Assembly: GCF_000972865.1 (NCBI RefSeq)
Contig: NZ_CP011144.1
Span: forward strand, 2,604,001-2,668,000
DNA length: 64,000 nt
Direction: 5' to 3'
Source: Pseudoxanthomonas suwonensis
Lineage (GTDB): Bacteria > Pseudomonadota > Gammaproteobacteria > Xanthomonadales > Xanthomonadaceae
Position numbers and translations under genes: made by a program. Below the pieces are notes generated by a model. That model did not search any database. It saw only the letters and a program-made list of their open reading frames with translations, and was not told the origin of the DNA. Positions 31,187 through 39,722 of the stretch are shown piece by piece (position 1 is the stretch's first letter; each line of letters starts with the position of its first letter).

Positions 31187-31924
31187 TTAATCGTTCCAAG
31201 CCACCTCGCAAGCCAGGTATTCGCCAATGACAATCTTAATGTTCACGCCGTTGGCATCATCTATAGCCAGATAGCGATAACGCTCGTCCTGTACGTCAAT
31301 CCAATCATTGATGACCATGCCCATCCCGAGCATCGTCTGAGTCCCGTCGCTGGCTTGGAGTATGGGTTGAATGACCATGGTCCGTTGCGAGCCCCGTGAA
31401 CCAATCTCACCGAGCAGTCCAACAACGTGGGCTTCCTCAAACGGTGCAAGTTCTTCCTCGCTAAGCAGCGCCAAGGGTCGCCACCAAAGCGTGCTTGGCT
31501 CCTCGCGACACGCGCGCGAAAGCTCGAAGGCGGCGTGCCCGCGGGCCAGCTTCAAGAGAATGTGCCTAATCCTTTCGGGCTCTACGTCAAATTGGATATG
31601 CCCGTCACTCACCGATTTCGCAGCTTCGATTCGCGCCCGCAATGCCTGGGACCGCCGAAGAATTGCCGCCACGACCGGTCGGCGCATGTCGTCCGGATCA
31701 GTTGAGCCGGCCACGACGCATTCCACCAGACACGCGAGGTACTCTTCGTCCCGCGAAAACCCGCTATTGCACGCCTTGCATGCAGGAACGACCGGCAGGT
31801 TCTCGGGAAGTGGTGCATCTAGAAGTACGCGGGACGGGACGTGATCCCTTGTGTCGTCAAGGGAACCGCAGTAGGTGCACCGGTGGAGAAGCCGGTCGTC
31901 TGCCAAGTCTTTCAGTTGGTCCAT
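31187..31924 (-). CDS. HNH endonuclease
   Basis: A 245-aa protein whose N-terminal part is an HNH/McrA-type module: HRCTYCGSLDDTRDHVPSR (CxxC, then DH as the catalytic His) and VVPACKACNSGFSRDEEY (second CxxC with Asn), at residues about 14-65. Such modules make metal-dependent double- or single-strand cuts. The C-terminal 180 residues are unrecognised. It is convergent with the island operon, ending 10 bp from it, so it is an independent unit, perhaps a second defence module. The gene is intact. Confidence 0.85.
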   Translation of the reverse strand: MDQLKDLADDRLLHRCTYCGSLDDTRDHVPSRVLLDAPLPENLPVVPACKACNSGFSRDEEYLACLVECVVAGSTDPDDMRRPVVAAILRRSQALRARIEAAKSVSDGHIQFDVEPERIRHILLKLARGHAAFELSRACREEPSTLWWRPLALLSEEELAPFEEAHVVGLLGEIGSRGSQRTMVIQPILQASDGTQTMLGMGMVINDWIDVQDERYRYLAIDDANGVNIKIVIGEYLACEVAWND

Positions 31925-31992
31925 CTGGGCACCAATAAATTGGATAGCTAGGTTGGGACCGCTATTTCAGGTTCAGTATGTGGGGAGTCGCC

Positions 31993-32643
31993 ATGCCAGA
32001 CAAGTATAGGAACTTTGTGGAACTGGCGCGCAGCGAGCCACCCGACGCCTACGCAGTCAGCCTACACGACGCCCGCAGTGGCACGGTCATAGCGGCGCCA
32101 CATGGGGGAGGCATCGAGCCCGGAACATCCGAGGTTTGCCGTGGAATCGCAGGGGAAGATCTCTCTTGGTACTTGTTCGAGGGCAAGAAGACCCGAGGCA
32201 ATCACGAAGACCTGCACCTAACCAGTTCGAATTTCGACGAACCGCAATGCCGAGAGCTGATCCAGCGCTCGAGGCTAGTGGTAACGGTGCACGGCGAGGG
32301 CAGCGATTCGGATGCGGTGTACGTTGGAGGGCTGCACGTGCCGACTATACGAGCACTTCGGGCGACGTTAGGGGAAGCAGGCTTCACCGTACTCCAGCAC
32401 GAAAAGCTGAACTTGCAAGGTAAGAGCCCCACCAACATATGCAACCTGGGTCAGCTTGGAGAGGGCGTGCAACTCGAACTGGCGAAGGGGCTGCGGCGCA
32501 CGCTGTTCGAGGGACAGAGCTCGCAAATCGCTCCGAAAGGACCGAGAGATTCAATCGGCTATGCCAGGCCATCAGGCGCGGAATCAAACTGGCAGACTCG
32601 GAAGTGGACGGCGCGGGCCCACACTGAAGCGCAGATTGAGTAA
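31993..32643 (+). CDS. Poly-gamma-glutamate hydrolase-like protein (PghP/YjqB family), likely frameshifted near the end
   Basis: Zinc-peptidase-fold family: IAAPHGGGIEPGTSEVCRGI, LFEGKKTRGNHEDLHLTSS, NFDEPQC, VTVHGEGSDSDAVYVGG and GEGVQLELAKGLRRTLF follow the PghP/YjqB pattern in order. Phage PghP cuts polyglutamate capsules. After LRRTLFEG this frame turns unlike the family, while the next frame reads ERFNRLCQAIRRGIKLAD and stops at 32627, a good match to the expected C-terminal helix. A one-base indel near 32520-32545 is therefore likely. ATG 31993 has GGGGAG upstream; ATG 31978 is also possible. The start codon of the next gene overlaps the stop (TAATG). Confidence 0.75.
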   Translation: MPDKYRNFVELARSEPPDAYAVSLHDARSGTVIAAPHGGGIEPGTSEVCRGIAGEDLSWYLFEGKKTRGNHEDLHLTSSNFDEPQCRELIQRSRLVVTVHGEGSDSDAVYVGGLHVPTIRALRATLGEAGFTVLQHEKLNLQGKSPTNICNLGQLGEGVQLELAKGLRRTLFEGQSSQIAPKGPRDSIGYARPSGAESNWQTRKWTARAHTEAQIE

Positions 32644-33467
32644 TGAGCCGCATTCTAGATTTTGTGAGAAGTGACGCCGGCGCGCTTGCGCGCTTCCAAA
32701 AGCGGAGCCGTCGGCGTGTGCGCGTTCTCATCGACGACATCGAGCCGCAGTCGAAGAAGATGCCCGGTGGAGAGCGCGACAAATTCCAGACTGCGGTCGC
32801 TGAACAGATGGCCTTGGCTAGACGCTCCGCTTTTAGGAAAGACGTTGCCCTAAGGCTCGACCTAGCCACGACAAGTAAGACCGCGCCGCAGGCACACACG
32901 ATCGCCAAGAACTTGCTCGATCTTCTCGGCGAGAAACGTGCTGGCGTAGATCGGCCGGGACGGCACCTCCTCTACGCAGATGACAAACAAATTCAGGCTC
33001 TATCGGTCTCGTGTCGTCACGGCGAACGCAATCCAGGAATCCTTATCGAAGCTCGTCCATTCGGGGCAATGCTCGACGACCTCGAGCTCGCCGCCGAAGC
33101 CACGCGTATCGCAGAGATGACCGGCGACGGGTGGCACAGGGCGGATCAGGATTCAGATGCCATCGATGATTTCCGCGACCTCAGGCGAAACGAGCCAGCG
33201 GAACGAGGGCGACTCGGCGACGAGCTGTATGACGCCCTCTTCAAGATGACCAGATGGAGCGCACAGCGAGCGTTGCTCTCTCGCTCTCGCCTAAGCATCC
33301 CTGTTCTGAGCTGGTTGTACGGCTTGCCACGTGGCGTTGCATCTGGCTTCGGAGTGATACGTGGGTTCGGTTGCTCAGTGAATCCAAGCTCCGCCTGCAG
33401 GTGGGCGAGCTGCCAATCGCTACCGGCGGATCGAACGCTTTCAGGCAAGCCATTGCTGCCGAAATAA
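32643..33467 (+). CDS. RusA-like protein, N-terminal part
   Basis: Residues about 55-150 read FRKDVALRLDLATTS, then HTIAKNLLDLLG and LLYADDKQIQALSV, the arrangement of RusA-type Holliday-junction resolvases (basic strand, xNLLD helix, DDxQI acidic turn). No signal or membrane segment. The last 60 residues are Ser/Arg/Cys-rich and look out of frame; from about 33270 the next frame continues with protein-like sequence (see the entry at 33254). Either two overlapping genes or, more likely, one gene of about 415 aa broken by a one-base indel near 33270-33290. Function is inferred from fold resemblance only. Confidence 0.5.
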   Translation: MSRILDFVRSDAGALARFQKRSRRRVRVLIDDIEPQSKKMPGGERDKFQTAVAEQMALARRSAFRKDVALRLDLATTSKTAPQAHTIAKNLLDLLGEKRAGVDRPGRHLLYADDKQIQALSVSCRHGERNPGILIEARPFGAMLDDLELAAEATRIAEMTGDGWHRADQDSDAIDDFRDLRRNEPAERGRLGDELYDALFKMTRWSAQRALLSRSRLSIPVLSWLYGLPRGVASGFGVIRGFGCSVNPSSACRWASCQSLPADRTLSGKPLLPK

Positions 33468-33898
33468 ATGCCTTCAAGCAACGCTGGGATTGGCTCATTA
33501 GCCCGCTTGTCACTGCTGTGGCGTTGGAGGTCGTGGTTCGACCAAACCCTTCCACGCCGGCGGCAGTGCTTCACGACCTAGATAACATTGTCCGCGATTA
33601 CCTGCTTCCGAGCATCGTGCCCGAGTTCGGCACAGTCACCGATCATCGTTGGACTATCGACTTCAACGAACTGAAGATATCTAACCCAAAGCTCGCAGCG
33701 GCGTGGGGTGCAAGCCCGACGCCGCCACCGGGAACAAAGTCGGGCGTGACCCGGTACGAAGCCTGGAGGCTTCCTGCCATCGCGGGCGAGCCAGGCTTTG
33801 TCAGCGTTGCGCTCGTTGCCGACACAGAAGGTAGCGGAGGTCTCATGAGTGAGGTCGACGCAATCGTCAAGAAGTGGAGCCGCGAGCTTAGGCTGTGA
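33254..33898 (+). CDS. RusA-like protein, C-terminal part or separate gene
   Basis: A frame of 214 aa in which residues about 75-130 read WLISPLVTAVALEVVVRPN, then VLHDLDNIVRDYLLPSIVPE: a beta strand and a DLDN-x2-R/K helix as in RusA resolvases. It overlaps the upstream reading frame by 214 bp without a convincing ribosome-binding site, and its first 25 residues look poor, so it is probably the continuation of that gene after a frameshift. If joined, the protein would have two RusA-like halves in tandem. The C-terminal 90 residues are unrecognised. Confidence 0.5.
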   Translation: MERTASVALSLSPKHPCSELVVRLATWRCIWLRSDTWVRLLSESKLRLQVGELPIATGGSNAFRQAIAAEINAFKQRWDWLISPLVTAVALEVVVRPNPSTPAAVLHDLDNIVRDYLLPSIVPEFGTVTDHRWTIDFNELKISNPKLAAAWGASPTPPPGTKSGVTRYEAWRLPAIAGEPGFVSVALVADTEGSGGLMSEVDAIVKKWSRELRL

Positions 33899-34036
33899 TT
33901 TCGGCGCTGGCACGCCGCTCAATACGAGAAAGACAACGCTCAACTAGCCCGATCATGGAGGTCGTCGACGCGCGACTCAACGCAACCCCGTTCGCTAGTG
34001 ACACCGAGCCTGCTGACTCGCTGCTATTCTGGCCCC

Positions 34037-34684
34037 ATGTACGAGCGGCACCCGAGCAGTGAGCTCAACGAGCTCTTCGCGCACAAGCCCTAAAGGCGTG
34101 GTGCCGTCGCAATCAACGTTCCTATTCGTTGGCCTTGGTGCAAACTACGACGCACGGATCTCTGCGCATCCAATTTTCGGCAAGGTGTTGGAGTACCACG
34201 AGAAGCAGTCAGCTCCTGGCAAAAGCATCTCGTCCACCACCCATTCCTATTGCCGTCATACCTCGGGGACGGGCGTCACTACCATCGCCGTTTCGCCCGC
34301 ATCGGATTTCTCCCTCAGAACGCTGGCCTCGTTTCGTTCGCCGAATTGCTAAACATTCCGACCGTCGGCCGCAACAAGCTCGATTCCAAGGATTCTGACA
34401 GAGCGCACATCAAATGGCTTAACGCTGCCATATTGGAAGGCGGCGCTCGGCACGTCTTTCTGCTCCGCGAGGTGGCCCGCCTGATGATGGCGTCGGGCGA
34501 GTTCGCTTGTCTACCGGCCGCGCCCATCGACAACACCGGTGCGCTCGACGTCCTTTGGCGGTCGGGCGACACGACCATTTACTCGAACCTGCACTTTTCG
34601 GTGTATGGCAGGTTCGAGTCGCAGAAGGTTGCCCAAGCAAACGCGATTGCCGGTCTTCTACCGAAAGGTGAATCGCGGGACTAG
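34037..34684 (+). pseudogene. UDG-like hypothetical protein with two frameshifts
   Basis: The frame from ATG 34037 reads MYERHPSSELNELFAHKP and then stops. Dropping one C from the CCC at 34088-34090 continues as KGVVPSQSTFLFVGLGANYD. A second shift near 34195-34202 restores the first frame: EAVSSWQKHLVHHPFLLPSY, GDGRHYHRRFARIGF, then VSFAELLNIPTVGRNKL and a C-terminal NLHFSVYGRF. The glycine-rich FVGLGANYD start and the late HFS motif suggest the uracil-DNA-glycosylase superfamily, but I am not sure of that. Either a decayed gene or two sequencing indels. The 3' end overlaps the next, opposing gene by 4 bp. Confidence 0.6.
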
Positions 34685-35518
34685 TTCGCTACTCCCTCCA
34701 TGATCCCTTCAGCTACTCGCTTTCGGATCAGCAGTTGCTCTTCGGGTGGAAGCTGCACGCGTAGGCGAGCTACCTCATTCGATAGTCGCGAGAAAAAAGA
34801 CAGGCGAAGTTCTTCAGCCCGCTTGTCCCGGAGGCCAGCAAGGAAGCGGCTATCGGAGAAAGGCGACCACGAAAGAAATCCGTCGAGCGCCCCGAACAGT
34901 GCCTCGTGACCGAGATACAAGTGTGGAGAGCGCGCAACGCACGTCGGAAGCATTTGCCAGATGGCGCATTCGTACTCCATATCGAGCGTGCCCCCTTGCC
35001 CCGCGAAGTTGCGCCAGCCGCATACGCCCTACCAGCACAAGAAGAGATTCGACGCTCCCGATCTGCACGAGCGCGGCAATCGTTTCGGCGCTATCCGGTA
35101 CCTCCACGCGGAAGCGCTCCCATGACAACATCCCCACGTAGTTCTCGTCCCACATGAGCTGCCGCTCTTGATTTGCCGCGCACGTCCCTATGGCCTTGAG
35201 CACGCCATCCTGCTCTAGGGCCGCGTTGCAGAGAATTTCTGCCAACGGGTGATCCCGCCACCAACGAATTCGAGTGCCTGGAAAGACGCTCTCGATCTTC
35301 AGCAGGTAGCGCGGCTGCACGACCGTGCCATTCATCGCCTTGTAAAAGATGCCTCTTCGCTTCTCGGGACCCGTCTTCTTGTAGCTGCGATTAAAGACCC
35401 TGGTCTCGATTTCGTTCGGATCACAGGTCCCGGAATGGACTGCGAGTTCCGCATAGCACGCCGCGGAGCGCAGCTCCTTGAGCAGCAACGGCGTCGAGGT
35501 CGGACGGATGAAATCCAC
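34681..35518 (-). pseudogene. Unknown protein with one frameshift
   Basis: From ATG 35518 (MDFIRPTSTPLLLKELRSA) the frame is protein-like to LLVLVGRMRLAQLRG, with a basic NRSYKKTGPEKRRGIFYKAM segment and WWRDHPLAEIL. Near 35000, in a GGGGCAAGGGGG run, the good sequence passes to another frame: QGGTLDMEYECAIWQMLPT, then GHEALFGALDGFLSW, to a stop at 34681. Removing one G would give a single protein of about 278 aa. No domain recognised. It may be a DNA-binding or regulatory cargo gene of the island; that is a guess. Confidence 0.55.
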
Positions 35519-35657
35519 CTGCCCAGTCTAAGAGTTCCGGGGAGCAAATTCGTCCCCGTGAGGTCGATTGAACCGCTGCGGTGAGGAATTGGAATCAAAT
35601 CCTCACCACCACTCGTTCAGCCGAGTGAAGTAGCGTTTTACCGAGCAAATCCGGGTC

Positions 35658-35897
35658 ATGCGCGATGAGTCAGGCAGTCCCTCCGAGCACCGAACTCCGG
35701 TTGTCGAGCAGTACGGGCCCCTCATCGGCGGCGCCGACCTGGCGCGGGTCGCCGGCTTTCGCACCGTCGAGGCGTTCAAGTCCGCCGCAAGGCGCGGACG
35801 CGTGGGATTCAAGGTCTTTTCTATCCCTGGCCGGCAGGGCCGCTTCGCGAGCACCGCGGACGTGGCCGCATGGCTGGAAACCCTTGCTGGGCTCTGA
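35658..35897 (+). CDS. Small DNA-binding-like protein
   Basis: A 79-aa protein with PLIGGADLARVAGFRTVEAF followed by AARRGRVGFKVFSIPGRQGR and TADVAAWLETL. The layout (helix-turn-helix start, wing, final helix with the FASTADVAAWL end) resembles AlpA/MerR-type small DNA-binding proteins common in mobile islands. No clear ribosome-binding site. It is convergent with the TniQ pseudogene, overlapping its 3' end by 77 bp. Function unknown. Confidence 0.55.
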   Translation: MRDESGSPSEHRTPVVEQYGPLIGGADLARVAGFRTVEAFKSAARRGRVGFKVFSIPGRQGRFASTADVAAWLETLAGL

Positions 35898-36606
35898 TTT
35901 CCACCGCGTCCTCGCGCAACCCCGTGCGATACGCAGACGCAAGCTTGTCGGCGTCCAACCGTCCGGAAGGAAGCTTCGCAAATGCGCACGAGTTCGACTG
36001 GAGGCGATCGAGGACCTTGAACTGCCGGTCGGTGACTCCAGCCTGCTCGATCCATGTACAAGCGGGTTCACCCAGCGGCAGTAGCCACCTCCGGCGGTGT
36101 ACTGGCGTTACCGGATCCCAAACCGTAGCAAGCCGAGTTCCGTGCAGTGAACAGACGAATGAAGACGGAAACTGATGGTCGACGCGCCAGAACGCGTTGC
36201 CAGTATCGCGTTCGGAATCGGCGAAACATGCGCGGCACCCCTTTAGGGGATGGTGGCCGCCGAGTCGGCTCGCGGTTATCCCGAGCTGCAACTTCAGCTG
36301 CGGAATGTTGCGCTCGTTGAGCATCTTCAGGATGCGTTCGGCCCGGAGGGCGTCCACCAAGGGGAGGAAGTAGCCAAGAAGCGTGTGGTGAGGCGCGATG
36401 TGTCGTGCATCTCCGAGCAGGTGCCCCGTCCGCTCGCACAGGACGTCGAGGTTCGAAGGGAAGTCGTGGCGAAGGCCGGCGTAAGGCTGTCCGGACAGCG
36501 CGTTGCTCGTCTAAGTGGCGCGCGTGCCGCCATTAAGCGCGTGGGTCATGCCGCACCAGCTGTAGAGGGTCTGGGACGGATGCAGAGTCGGCAAGTTGTG
36601 CAACAT
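35821..36606 (-). pseudogene. TniQ/TnsD-family transposition target selector, interrupted
   Basis: From ATG 36606 (MLHNLPTLHPSQTLYSW) the frame meets TAG at 36508-36510, codon 33, then continues in the same frame with SGQPYAGLRHDFPSNL, HTLLGYFLPL, and the zinc-finger-like HHPLKGCRACFADSERDTG, then SSFVCSLHGTRLATVWDP, all typical of TniQ. The C-terminal end appears cut short (about 262 codons, against about 400 or more for many TniQ/TnsD proteins). TnsD-type TniQ proteins direct Tn7-like insertion to attTn7 at glmS, which is where this island starts. No TnsA, TnsB or TnsC genes are nearby. Confidence 0.7.
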
Positions 36607-36750
36607 GGCCGCGCCTTCCTCATGGCAAGTAGTACAGCATCGGCTGTGCGCCAAGTACACAGCGCGAGACCAAATAGTTTTGGAGACTTGTTCGCTGGCC
36701 GGATGCTTTGTCGCACCTTCAAGAGGAGGGGCGTACGATCTGATAGCCAA

Positions 36751-37893
36751 TCGATTTCACGGAGCGAGCCATGCAGGCCTCTATCCGTCTACTGTCCTAC
36801 TACGCGATCTCGGTCGGCCTGTCAGAAAGAATAGGTACGGGAACGCCGAACGAAAATTGTTGCGTCGTGATCGGGATCCAAGCGGGCTGGTGTGCTTTCG
36901 CGAGCCTTGCAGGCACTGGTCGACGTTGACCTGGTTGCCGGAAAGCGCTGATCACCGACGCTGGCGTTGATCGAGCCGGCGCGGGCCCTGGTGCCGGTTC
37001 GGTAGTCAGCTGGTTGATGCGGATCCTCATACTGACTCGTCTGGGCGCGCCGGGCTCGCCGGAAGCCGAAAGAGGCATGATCGCGAACGACGTCTTCCGG
37101 CGGTCGATCGCCGATGCGGTGGTCCGTTTGGTGGCCCCTTGAACTGGCCACACTGTCTACTGCATAGGTGAGGGTCGTCCGCTTTGGGTGTTCAGAGCCC
37201 CTGTCTGGGTATCGGGCATCAAGCCAAACTATTTAGCAGTTATCTCGCCTCCAATAATTTATTCCTTTTCAAATAAACCTTGTACACCATAGTTTTACAT
37301 GCTTCTGTCGGACGGTATGGCCTCGATCTGTCGGAGGTCGTTGAGCTTGGAAACGGAGTGTTCGCCAAGGTGTCACAACCAGAAGAGTTCGAAGGGCTTA
37401 CCTAGTATTGTTTCTCCAAAGTTTTGAACGGCCCCATGGGAATCTATTTCGTTTCAATCTGTTGCCGGATTGACGACCGAATTCGTTGGCGTGCTCAGAT
37501 TTTTTGGAGACTATTGGTGACGCGTGATGATCGTGTCGATTCGAGCGTGTATTTAGCCGGAATGCTAAGTTTGACCACTTAGTCATGAATCACTACCGGC
37601 GGTGGCTGGTGACCAGGGACTGGGTGTAGTCCGAATGGCTGGCGTGACTTCACCCCGCTTGAAGAGCCGGCGGCTCGAGTACAACCAGGGTTGGCCGCAG
37701 AGAGCGATGGGCGGGCTGACGCCATCGGCTTGCGTCAAGCAAGTGGCGCACCAAGGTCACTACGATGGACACCGGGCTCTCAACAGCCCAGTTGTCGAAA
37801 ACGGAGGCGTCTGGGCGCTAGCATTGAGCTCTCGTTCTGGGGGCGGGTTACCAGTTGCCGTAGGTCGTCCCACATGATTCCACGAGGCGAAGC
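36751..37893. other. Gene-poor right end of the island
   Basis: No reading frame here gives a protein I can support. Short frames exist (for example a 53-aa one from ATG 36771), but none matches a family or has a good start site. Between about 37200 and 37600 the sequence is distinctly AT-rich (for example CCAATAATTTATTCC at 37250), unlike both neighbours. It may hold promoters, the lost right end of a transposon, or remnants of deleted genes. Confidence 0.4.
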
Positions 37894-38910
37894 ATGATCC
37901 GGCTCCTTTTCATTGTATTGCTGGGTTGCCTTGCACAGGCCTTTCCGGCCCATGCGGTGCCATCGTGGGGAGCCGGGCAGTCCAGTTCCGCCGATACGCC
38001 CCCCTCGCAGCTGAAGCCGGGCGAGTGGGTCTGGGGTGGCGACAGCAAGGCAATGGGGCCGATGGCGGTGATCGTCAGCCTGACCGAGCAGCGTGCCTAC
38101 GTGTACCGGAACGGGATCCTCATCGCCTTTTCGACGGTGAGCACGGGCAAGCCGGGCCATGAAACTCCTACCGGCGTTTTCACGATCCTGCAGAAGGACA
38201 AGGATCATCATTCCAGCAAGTACAACAACGCCCCCATGCCATACCAGGAGCGCTTGACCTGGGATGGCGTGGCACTTCATGCCGGAGGGCTGCCCGGGTA
38301 TCCCGAATCCCATGGCTGCGTGCACCTGCCATCGGAGTTCGCCCGCCTCCTGTTCGAGAGCACTACGCTCGGCATGACGGTCGTCATCGCCAGGCAGGGC
38401 AAGTCGCCCGACGCGCTGGTGCATCCGGTCGCGGCCAGCCCCATCAATCCGATGACCGGCGCCGAGTCGGGCAACCTTGCGCTCGCCGGGGACGAGCAGT
38501 TCCGCTGGCATCCCGAGCTGGCGCCGGCAGGCCCGGTCTCCATGGTGATGAGCACCGCGGACCTGCGCCTGTTCGTCTATCGCAATGGCGTGGAAATCGG
38601 CCGCAGCCGCATTGCCTTCAGGCAGCCCGGGGCTGCCCCGGGCACGCACGCCTACATGGTGGCCGCCGGTGGCGCCCCGGGTGCCATGCCGCCCTGGATA
38701 CGCATCGGCATCCCGGGTCATGAAGCGGATGCGGGAGTTCCGGTGACCGGGGCGGACATCGCGCGGGTGGTCGTTCCGACGCAATTCGTGGAGAACATGC
38801 TGCCTCTGCTGACGCCCGGCAGCGTACTGGTCGAAACGGACGAGCATGTACTGCCCGCAACCACGGGCCCACGGCTGCAGGTGATCAATTCCGACCCACC
38901 CGCACTCTAG
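37894..38910 (+). CDS. Exported L,D-transpeptidase (YkuD domain)
   Basis: Cross-links peptidoglycan through 3-3 bonds or attaches proteins to it. The 338-aa precursor has a signal peptide (MIRLLFIVLLGCLAQAFPAHA), then a YkuD catalytic domain (residues about 55-165): IVSLTEQRAYVYRNGILIAF, TPTGVFTI, LHAGGLPGYPESHGCVHLP with catalytic Cys near 142. A second, weaker repeat of the strand pattern (VMSTADLRLFVYRNGVEIGR, about 212-230) suggests a duplicated, inactive YkuD-like half with no HGC motif. Periplasmic. First core-like gene after the island; GC-rich again. Confidence 0.9.
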   Translation: MIRLLFIVLLGCLAQAFPAHAVPSWGAGQSSSADTPPSQLKPGEWVWGGDSKAMGPMAVIVSLTEQRAYVYRNGILIAFSTVSTGKPGHETPTGVFTILQKDKDHHSSKYNNAPMPYQERLTWDGVALHAGGLPGYPESHGCVHLPSEFARLLFESTTLGMTVVIARQGKSPDALVHPVAASPINPMTGAESGNLALAGDEQFRWHPELAPAGPVSMVMSTADLRLFVYRNGVEIGRSRIAFRQPGAAPGTHAYMVAAGGAPGAMPPWIRIGIPGHEADAGVPVTGADIARVVVPTQFVENMLPLLTPGSVLVETDEHVLPATTGPRLQVINSDPPAL

Positions 38911-38988
38911 GCCGGGCCATATCGTTCGACACAACACCCATGCAGTGCGCATGGGCGTTGTTCCGATGGATGGAGCGGATGCTCCCGG

Positions 38989-39657
38989 TCAGCGAGCGCG
39001 CCGGTACCGGACTTCGTTCTGCCGATCCCCGACCTGCGAAGTGACGAATCCGTCGCGGGACTGATCGATGTCGAAGACGGTGTTGCCCACATTCAAGCGC
39101 CCGTCGTTGATCCAGCCATCGGTCGTCTGACGGCCGGTGCGCGCAGTGGCCCGGCCATTGGGCTCGATGGTCAGCGTCACGTCCGCGCCATACAGTGAGT
39201 TGTGGCCCTCGAAGGTGCCGATCATCCAGTCCGGGACATAGGACGAGTGGCGAGGTCCCTGGTAGTTGGCGTCGTCGTACTTGTGATCCTTCTTGTCAGC
39301 GTTCGCGGCGATCGCGCCCAGGATGGCCGCGCCCACCAGTACGCCGGCGGCGACCTTGGCGTCGTGGTCGCCATCGTGATGGCCGGACGAGCTGGTATGC
39401 ACGCGGAACTGCGCGCGACAGCCATCGTCGACCCAGATTTCGCGGCGGCTGTAGTCCCAGGTCCGGCCTTGCCGGCAGGACGTGCCCGACAGTTGCCGCT
39501 CCAGCGTCACGTACCCGGCAGTGGATATCGGGCAGCTTTGATAGCGATCGTTGCGGCTCTCGCAGGTGACGTAATCGTCGGCCACGGCATTGAATCCCCA
39601 GAGTCCCGCAGTGGCCAGGCAGAGTTGCAGTGCTGAGGTGGCGTGCTTGCGTCGCAT
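38989..39657 (-). CDS. Exported DUF3011-domain protein
   Basis: A 222-aa precursor with signal peptide (MRRKHATSALQLCLATAGLW) and a DUF3011 module: VTCESRNDRYQSCPI, LSGTSCRQGRTWDY, IWVDDGCRAQF, with four cysteines likely in disulfides. A His/Asp-rich stretch (HHDGDHDAK) and a glycine/alanine hydrophobic segment (GVLVGAAILGAIAANA) follow, then a lipocalin-like C-terminal beta region. AAGGAG lies about ten bases before ATG 39657. Role unknown; DUF3011 proteins are common in xanthomonad envelopes. Convergent with the transpeptidase gene. Confidence 0.85.
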   Translation of the reverse strand: MRRKHATSALQLCLATAGLWGFNAVADDYVTCESRNDRYQSCPISTAGYVTLERQLSGTSCRQGRTWDYSRREIWVDDGCRAQFRVHTSSSGHHDGDHDAKVAAGVLVGAAILGAIAANADKKDHKYDDANYQGPRHSSYVPDWMIGTFEGHNSLYGADVTLTIEPNGRATARTGRQTTDGWINDGRLNVGNTVFDIDQSRDGFVTSQVGDRQNEVRYRRAR

Positions 39658-39722
39658 GGAGCAGCTCCTTGATGTGATGAAACGGATTCCGCAGCCCCTA
39701 TTCGTGATCGTGGAACATGGTC

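Larger units (their letters stand above)
20091..37890. mobile_element. Genomic (defence) island at attTn7, decayed Tn7-like?
   Basis: This 17.8-kb block has visibly lower GC and more mixed codon use than the flanks, carries DNA-modification, nuclease and ATPase genes and a TniQ-family pseudogene near its right end, and begins at the glmS 3' end. The flanking genes (glmS, an L,D-transpeptidase) are core-like. No TnsA, TnsB, TnsC, integrase or tRNA was seen, so if it came as a Tn7-like element its core transposition genes are gone. Right boundary is approximate. The host's TGTAGGAGC repeats are absent from it. Confidence 0.65.

Noticed and set aside
36771..36932. 53-codon frame from ATG 36771
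   Set aside because: No family resemblance and no clear start signal; composition looks like non-coding remnants.
20091..37890. tRNA-targeted integrative element
   Set aside because: No tRNA gene or fragment was seen at either edge and no tyrosine or serine recombinase lies inside; the glmS end points to a Tn7-type target instead.
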